Assembly: GCF_021290385.1 (NCBI RefSeq)
Contig: NZ_CP089928.1
Location: 744,001-808,000 of the forward strand
Length of the DNA stretch: 64,000 bases
Reading direction: 5' to 3'
Source of the DNA: Microbulbifer sp. YPW16
GTDB taxonomy: Bacteria > Pseudomonadota > Gammaproteobacteria > Pseudomonadales > Cellvibrionaceae
In this document: positions 59,480-64,000 of the stretch, piece after piece
How the letters are laid out: each line of letters opens with the position of its first letter
Numbering within the stretch: position 1 is the first letter of the stretch
Notes under the pieces: model-generated
Seen by the model: only the letters and a program-made list of their open reading frames with translations
The model's database searches: none
Told to the model about the DNA's origin: nothing
Position numbers and translations under genes: made by a program

Positions 59480-60618
59480 AACAATCCCAGTACTGCCAGT
59501 TGGTGCCGTTCCCCTTCCCCGGGTCCGGCGTCATCGATGCGATAGTGCGAGAATTCCAGCCGCTCCGGGTACTCCCGGCGCAGGCGGTCAAAACCGAGAC
59601 TCATTGGCTCTCCGCCTGCAGCCGCCCGCTCCGCCGCCGCCCGCAGGCGCCGGTCATCGGCGCGGGGGTCATAGACCTGCAGCAACAGTTCCGCCATGGC
59701 CCCGAACCCCCGGGCGGCAGGCGTTTCCAGCACCCGGCCGGCTGCCGTGGCCCGGTGATCATCCTCTGGCGCGGTGCCGGCCCCGGCAATGCCCAGGAAA
59801 CGGTCCAGGGCGGCGCGCACCATGCGCGTGCCCGCCAGCTTGCCGTCCAGGCTGTAACCGGCGATATGCGGTGTGCCGATATCCACTTGCCGGAGCAGTT
59901 CCAGGTCGATATCGGGCTCGTTTTCCCAGACGTCCAGCACCGTCATGGGGCCATTGCCAGCGCGCAGGCGCTCGAGCAACGCGCGATTGTCCACCACCGC
60001 CCCGCGGCCGGCACTCACCAGTACCGCGTCATCCCGCAACAGCCGCAGCTCCGCTGCACCCAGCAGGTGATGGCTGGGATGCGAACCGCCACGCACCAGC
60101 GGCGCGTGCAGGCAGACCACATCCCGCTCCAGGACGGTGTGCAGTGAAGCGGCGTCGGGATTGTCGGGCAGCCAGGGATCGTAGACGGCACAGTCGATTC
60201 CGAGCGTGTGGAGGCGGCGCTGTAACAGCCCGCCCACATTGCCGCAGCCAACGATGCCGAAGTCGCGCCGGCGCCAGTCCGCGCCCAGCGCCGCCAGTGC
60301 ACAGAAGACATACTCCACCACCGAGTTGGCATTGCAGCCCGGCGCCGCGCTCCAGGCGACCCCCTGGCGTTCCAGCCAGTCGGTATCCAGGTGATCGGTG
60401 CCAATGGTGCAGCTGCCCACGAAGCGCACCGGCGAGCCGGTGAGCAGTTCGCTGTTCACCCGGGTCACGGAACGCACCAGCAGGATATCCGCATCCACCA
60501 GCTGGGCCGGCTGCAGGTTGCGGCCGGCTACCCGGGTGATGGTTCCCAGGTCACCGAAACACTCCTCGACGGCCGGGATATTCTCGTCGGCAACGATACT
60601 CAGCGGTCTCTGGCTCAC
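59476..60618 (-). CDS. pdxB: Erythronate-4-phosphate dehydrogenase PdxB
   Basis: PdxB carries out the second step of pyridoxal-5-phosphate synthesis. The 380-aa 2-hydroxyacid dehydrogenase opens LSIVADENIPAVEECFGDLG; the NAD-binding fold is FGIVGCGNVGGLLQRRL, catalytic Arg is in LVSAGRGAVVDNRALL, Glu in DVWENEPDID and His in IGTPHIAGYSLDGK. A C-terminal PdxB dimerisation domain follows. GTG start, overlapping xni by 4 nt. Confidence 0.95.
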   Translation of the reverse strand: MSQRPLSIVADENIPAVEECFGDLGTITRVAGRNLQPAQLVDADILLVRSVTRVNSELLTGSPVRFVGSCTIGTDHLDTDWLERQGVAWSAAPGCNANSVVEYVFCALAALGADWRRRDFGIVGCGNVGGLLQRRLHTLGIDCAVYDPWLPDNPDAASLHTVLERDVVCLHAPLVRGGSHPSHHLLGAAELRLLRDDAVLVSAGRGAVVDNRALLERLRAGNGPMTVLDVWENEPDIDLELLRQVDIGTPHIAGYSLDGKLAGTRMVRAALDRFLGIAGAGTAPEDDHRATAAGRVLETPAARGFGAMAELLLQVYDPRADDRRLRAAAERAAAGGEPMSLGFDRLRREYPERLEFSHYRIDDAGPGEGERHQLAVLGLL

Positions 60619-61556
60619 ACGGTCTCCCTGTTTTCTGTTAATTCGCCGGGACTGGCGGCAAGTATCCGCCCGATTTTAGCCTTGAGGCCGCCGATACCGA
60701 ACTCGTCCGCAAGTGCCTGCGCCAATTCGGTGTCGGCGCCGCGCCAGCACAAGTCGCGGGCGCTGCTGGCCAGTGGCACCCCTTCTTCCAGGGCTGCCAG
60801 GCGCCGGGCCATGGCAATCTGCCCGGCGTATTCCGCCAGCTTCAGCGCCAGCCCCTTCGCCCCGCGCACGGGCAGGTCCGCCACCCCGGAAGGATTATCC
60901 AGTAGCGCGTCGACACTGTCGTAATGGGCCAGGAGCTGTGCGGCGGTCTTGGGCCCGACCCCCGGCACACCGGGGATATCGTCCCCCGGATCCCCCACCA
61001 GGGCCAGGAAGTCGGCAATCTGGCCGGGTGCCACACCAAAACGCGCGGTCAGCGCGGCCGCATCCATATGGCGATCGGCGGCGAAATCCCAAAGGGACAC
61101 TGCACCGCGATCGAGCAGCTGGCCCAGGTCCTTGTCGCGGCTGATGATCACCGGCCTGTGCTCACGACTCAGCCAGGTGAGAGTGGCCAGGATGTCGTCC
61201 GCCTCGTAGCGTTCGCTGGCAAAACTGGCAATCCCCAGCGCCTCTGCCATCTCCCGGCACGCCACCAGCTGGAAGGCGAGTGCCTCGTCCGGCAGGGCCC
61301 GGCTGCACTTGTAATCCGGGTAGATTTCGTTGCGGAAGCAGCTGCCCAGGGACTCGTCAAAGGCGCAGGCGATGCGCGCGGGCCGCAGCGCCAGCAGGTC
61401 GAGTAGAAAGTTGGTAAAACCGTATACCGCCTCGGTGCTGTAGCCGGCGCTGCTGACCCAGTTGGGCGGCAGCGCGAAGTAGTAGCGGAAGATATAAACC
61501 GAAGCATCCACCAGCAGGGTGCTGCCCTGGGCGCGGCCGCCGGGAAATTCGCTCAC
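60615..61556 (-). CDS. xni: Flap endonuclease Xni/exonuclease IX family
   Basis: This 313-aa 5'-3' exonuclease-fold nuclease (FEN superfamily) has LLVDASVYIFRYYFALP, IACAFDESLGSCFRNEIYPDYK, the metal-binding YEADDILATLTW and SRDKDLGQLL, and the helix-hairpin-helix DDIPGVPGVGPKTAAQLL. It acts on flap or 5'-ended DNA. GTG start overlaps the epmC stop (GTGA). The length is slightly longer than E. coli Xni (251 aa). Confidence 0.9.
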   Translation of the reverse strand: MSEFPGGRAQGSTLLVDASVYIFRYYFALPPNWVSSAGYSTEAVYGFTNFLLDLLALRPARIACAFDESLGSCFRNEIYPDYKCSRALPDEALAFQLVACREMAEALGIASFASERYEADDILATLTWLSREHRPVIISRDKDLGQLLDRGAVSLWDFAADRHMDAAALTARFGVAPGQIADFLALVGDPGDDIPGVPGVGPKTAAQLLAHYDSVDALLDNPSGVADLPVRGAKGLALKLAEYAGQIAMARRLAALEEGVPLASSARDLCWRGADTELAQALADEFGIGGLKAKIGRILAASPGELTENRETV

Positions 61557-62134
61557 AAAAGATGCTCCAGCTGGTAGAGGTCGACGGCGAATGGGTCCGG
61601 TCGCCCGAATTCCACTGCCAGTGCACGGGCGAACCGACCGGCGCGTTCATTGACGCCCCCGCAACAGTAGTCGCGCGCCTGCCGCCAGATGTTTTCCCGG
61701 AACTCCCTACTGGGACCCAGTCCGCTTTCCAGGTTGTCGGCACTGATGCGGAACTTCAGGCCGCAGGCGCGGGCGAAGATCCACTCCAGCGCCTGGGGCC
61801 GCACCTCCACTTTCTCGAACAGTTGCTGCTGCGCCAGGGTGCGGCCATCCGGGGCATACCAGTAGCCGTAATCCGGCTGCAGGCGGCGCGCGGCGCCAGC
61901 GACACACCAGTGAGCCACTTCATGCAGGGCGCTGGCCGGGTAATCACGGGTGAACTCGATCTGGTGGTGACTGCGGCCGCTTCCCGCCGGGCGGTAAAAA
62001 GGCTCTTCGCAGCCACCGCAGAGACGGGTGTTGAGTCCGTCCGGGGCCGCGAAGCATTGGTCGAATACAGCGACAATGCGCGCCGCAACCGGGTCGGCCA
62101 GGGGATAGGCATTAGCTCGGGACTCAGCGGTCAC
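61553..62134 (-). CDS. epmC: Elongation factor P hydroxylase EpmC
   Basis: EpmC hydroxylates the beta-lysylated Lys of elongation factor P. The 193-aa protein has FCGGCEEPFY-type text (LCGGCEEPFYRP), an Asp/His metal-site region EVAHWCVAGAARRLQPDYGYWY and FAVDLYQLEHLL at the end, as in YfcM. I choose the GTG at 62134, with GGAG 7 nt upstream, over the GTG at 62146. It heads the operon epmC-xni-pdxB-kinase-methyltransferase; epmA and epmB are not in the window. Confidence 0.88.
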   Translation of the reverse strand: MTAESRANAYPLADPVAARIVAVFDQCFAAPDGLNTRLCGGCEEPFYRPAGSGRSHHQIEFTRDYPASALHEVAHWCVAGAARRLQPDYGYWYAPDGRTLAQQQLFEKVEVRPQALEWIFARACGLKFRISADNLESGLGPSREFRENIWRQARDYCCGGVNERAGRFARALAVEFGRPDPFAVDLYQLEHLL

Positions 62135-62439
62135 GGGCGGCTCCACAATACAGGTTTACTGGAAAGCCGCGGACTATAGCAACCGCGCAGCGCAGTTCAA
62201 GGGCACGTATTGCCCTCCGGCTGCAGGGATACGCGGCACCCGGGGCATTCAGCCGCCTCCGGAAAGGCAGCGGCGCCGGCCGGGGACCATCACGCTGGTT
62301 GTATTTCGTGATACCAGCATATACCTTTAGTAGCAGGGACTCCGGTAATGGCGCCCGCCCGGCCCGGGGTCCTTCATGGGGGGAACAAGCAGTAAAAACG
62401 CCCTCCGGCACCACAACCGGCCCTGCAAGGAGGTGCTCC
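62135..62439. other. Intergenic divergent region
   Basis: This 305-bp gap lies between epmC and a divergent unknown gene. It must hold promoters for both; I see no clear operator and no additional gene. Confidence 0.4.
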
Positions 62440-63126
62440 ATGACCGACCACAGTGATTCCAACGTGGTTGACCTCTTCACCGGCGAGCCGATCGAAACTT
62501 CAGCGAGCAGGCGCTTTATCCGCCTTTCGCCGGAGCTCGATGGCTTGGAAATGCTCTACTCCAACAGCTCCAGCGGCTCTGACCTCTACAGCCTGAAAAT
62601 CCTGTGCTGGGGCCTCAAGGCGAATGGCGAGATTGTAGGTCTCGTCCCCTGGTTAAACTCCATTGTCCCGTGCCCCGAGATCAAGGACCCTCTGGACGGA
62701 CGCTTTGAAGGCTATTACGACCCGGGAATCGAGGAGATATTCCACGAGCCCCCCATTCACAAGATCGTCGAGCTGGAGACTGCGGCGGAGTATTTCGAGT
62801 ACGAGAGCAACAAGGCCGACGAGGTGATGCAGGAAATACCCGATACCATCGGCACCCACGCGGTATTCATGGATGAGCCGCGCGAGAACCTGACCCTTAC
62901 CGAAGTGGTCAGCTGGCGCCTCCACGCCAGTGGTGAGATCCACGGCATGCTGATCGACCACGACAGCGTGGTGACCACACCGGTACTGCCCGGGGACCTG
63001 TGCCTGTACCCGGCACAGGAAGCGACGGATTTCCGTTACTTCTTCCAGCACCACATCGCCAACAAGATCAAGTCCGAGGACCCCGAAGCCCTCGCGGCCA
63101 TCGCGGCATTGGTCACCAACCCTTAA
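62440..63126 (+). CDS. Conserved hypothetical protein
   Basis: This 228-aa acidic cytoplasmic protein has two related segments: LKILCWGLKANGEIVGLVPWL (about 49-69) and VVSWRLHASGEIHGMLIDHD (about 164-183), suggesting an internal repeat of a small beta domain. I do not recognise a function. AAGGAGG lies 7 nt before the ATG at 62440. It ends at a strong hairpin shared with tusA. Confidence 0.75.
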   Translation: MTDHSDSNVVDLFTGEPIETSASRRFIRLSPELDGLEMLYSNSSSGSDLYSLKILCWGLKANGEIVGLVPWLNSIVPCPEIKDPLDGRFEGYYDPGIEEIFHEPPIHKIVELETAAEYFEYESNKADEVMQEIPDTIGTHAVFMDEPRENLTLTEVVSWRLHASGEIHGMLIDHDSVVTTPVLPGDLCLYPAQEATDFRYFFQHHIANKIKSEDPEALAAIAALVTNP

Positions 63127-63132
63127 CACGGC

Positions 63133-63159
63133 AGGCGGGCGGTCCCGGACCGCCCGCCT
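63133..63159. terminator. Convergent terminator hairpin
   Basis: GGCGGGCGGTCC and its exact complement flank a single C, giving a 12-bp stem between the unknown gene and tusA. It overlaps the tusA stop by one base and has no U-tract. Confidence 0.6.
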
Positions 63160-63392
63160 CAGTCCCCCGCCTTCCTTATCCAGTAATAGAACTCATCGTT
63201 CTCTTCCCGGTGCTCCACCAGCTCATACCCCAGGAACTGGCAGAACTTGGGTATATCCCGCTGAGTGGAGGGATCGGTGGCGATAACCTGCAGCACCTCG
63301 CCGGGCGCGACCTTGCGTACCGCGGAGTGCAACATCATGACAGGCTCGGGGCACAGCAGGCCGCGGGCATCGAGGGTATGATCTGAATTCAT
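63159..63392 (-). CDS. tusA: Sulfurtransferase TusA
   Basis: This 77-aa small sulfur carrier shows the TusA signature [16 protein letters not shown] with the catalytic Cys in LCPEP, and [16 protein letters not shown]. It relays sulfur from IscS to the TusBCD/TusE/MnmA path for tRNA 2-thiouridine or to molybdopterin. The ATG at 63392 is in the right place for the family; the longer frame upstream is non-coding. It is convergent with the unknown gene. Confidence 0.92.
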   Translation of the reverse strand: MNSDHTLDARGLLCPEPVMMLHSAVRKVAPGEVLQVIATDPSTQRDIPKFCQFLGYELVEHREENDEFYYWIRKAGD

Positions 63393-63539
63393 GGTGCTAT
63401 TGTCGGAAATTTCCGCCGGGTCGTCACCTGCAAATTTGCCCGCTTCCGCGGCCAATATGCCCGGCCGACTGGTCCGTGACCGCGATAGAATCCACACTAC
63501 CCTGCCCCTGCCGGCTAACCGGGCAACCTGAGAGAGAAG

Positions 63540-63827
63540 ATGATCTACGTATTGATCGAGCGACACATCGCCGAGGATATGCGCAGCACTTATGAAGAGG
63601 CGGCGCGCAAACTGCTGACCCACGCATATCGCACCGTGGGCTTTATCGAAGGCCACACCTACCAGTCGAAGGAGGATCCGCTGCGGCGTTTCACCCTGTC
63701 CAAGTGGCAGTCAGAGATTCACTGGCAGCACTGGTACACCAGCGAGGACCGCCGCGCGCAGATGTCACTGCTCGGCCCGCTGCTGTCCGAGCCCGAGCGC
63801 ATCACCATTCTCGAGGGCGCCGAGTAA
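63540..63827 (+). CDS. Antibiotic biosynthesis monooxygenase domain protein
   Basis: This 95-aa ABM-fold protein ([22 protein letters not shown]) resembles small quinol-monooxygenase or heme-oxygenase-like proteins. AGAGAGAAG precedes the ATG at 63540. It is divergent from tusA; function cannot be assigned from sequence. Confidence 0.78.
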   Translation: MIYVLIERHIAEDMRSTYEEAARKLLTHAYRTVGFIEGHTYQSKEDPLRRFTLSKWQSEIHWQHWYTSEDRRAQMSLLGPLLSEPERITILEGAE

Positions 63828-63899
63828 ATCGAGGGGTAAGCCGCGGAGTAAGACACGGCACCGAGCCCGGGGTAACGCACGGGGCAATGCAGCCCCGTA

Positions 63900-64000
63900 T
63901 CAATCCCGGGAAACCCAACCCAGGATGAAATCGGCAGCCGCATCCGCCGCCGCCTGCCAGTGTCCCTCCCGGGTAAAACCGCTGGCGCGGCGCGGCCGGA
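63900..64000 (-). CDS. 3' end of an unidentified gene (truncated by window)
   Basis: A minus-strand frame open to the window edge ends at the TGA at 63900-63902 with the plausible C-terminus GHWQAAADAAADFILGWVSRD. The frame has coding-like composition; the product cannot be identified from 33 residues, though an alpha/beta-hydrolase-type C-terminus is conceivable. Confidence 0.4.
   Translation of the reverse strand, partial: RPRRASGFTREGHWQAAADAAADFILGWVSRD

Overview
The window reads as a chromosomal segment of a high-GC gammaproteobacterium, probably a marine Microbulbifer/Cellvibrio-type organism. The evidence is the class-typical gene set (glcDEF, pdxB, xni, epmC, tusA, alaA, type II queF, umuDC, a CyaB-like adenylate cyclase) and the dense GC-rich coding with many 4-nt gene overlaps. 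Genus is an inference; there is no rRNA here to place it. I see no prophage, IS element or CRISPR array.

Bases 1-26,400 form a coherent peptidoglycan turnover and catabolism island. Sugar side: murQ (5'-truncated by the window edge), a NagX/COG4299 membrane protein, NamZ (exo-muramidase, DUF1343) and a lipoprotein NagZ. Amide and peptide side: an AmiD-like amidase, an LdcA LD-carboxypeptidase, a YkfC-like NlpC/P60 endopeptidase, an L-Ala-D/L-Glu epimerase, a VanX/DdpX D-Ala-D-Ala dipeptidase, a serine hydrolase and a transglutaminase-like lipoprotein. Downstream amino-acid and acid handling: an Asp/Glu-family racemase, PxpABC 5-oxoprolinase, a PLP basic-amino-acid decarboxylase with an NhaC-type antiporter, and GlcDEF, which could burn the D-lactate released by MurQ. 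A MurR/RpiR regulator is embedded. A 13-bp palindrome, GAATA-N3-TATTC, recurs in the control regions of several of these genes, usually over a -10 element. Upstream of the NlpC/P60 operon a promoter-leader-terminator arrangement suggests an attenuator or small RNA.

Bases 26,700-33,800 hold a degenerate BCCT-transporter remnant and a six-gene operon: CPA1 antiporter, FUSC, DUF1656, HlyD, NodT-type outer membrane factor, K+ channel. Bases 34,190-36,550 hold a small Cys-rich protein and an SOS-controlled umuDC. This UmuD carries an internally duplicated, degenerate S24 domain, and a LexA box overlaps its start codon. Bases 36,900-41,400 are a two-gene RND efflux operon. Bases 41,500-43,700 are a MarR regulator diverging from a catalase-like peroxidase/cytochrome b561 pair, with twin operators.

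Bases 43,797-44,685 are 340-bp tandem repeats ending at the terminator of tRNA-Ser(GGA). After them come a nitroreductase, a membrane adenylate cyclase, an alpha/beta hydrolase, HdeD, QueF, a YadGH-type ABC exporter, a patatin lipoprotein, a duplicated tRNA-Gly/tRNA-Glu pair, DUF1499/msrB, alaA and a tightly overlapped housekeeping operon epmC-xni-pdxB-(NAD-kinase-like)-(rRNA methyltransferase-like). The window ends with a conserved unknown protein, tusA, an ABM protein and the 3' end of another gene.
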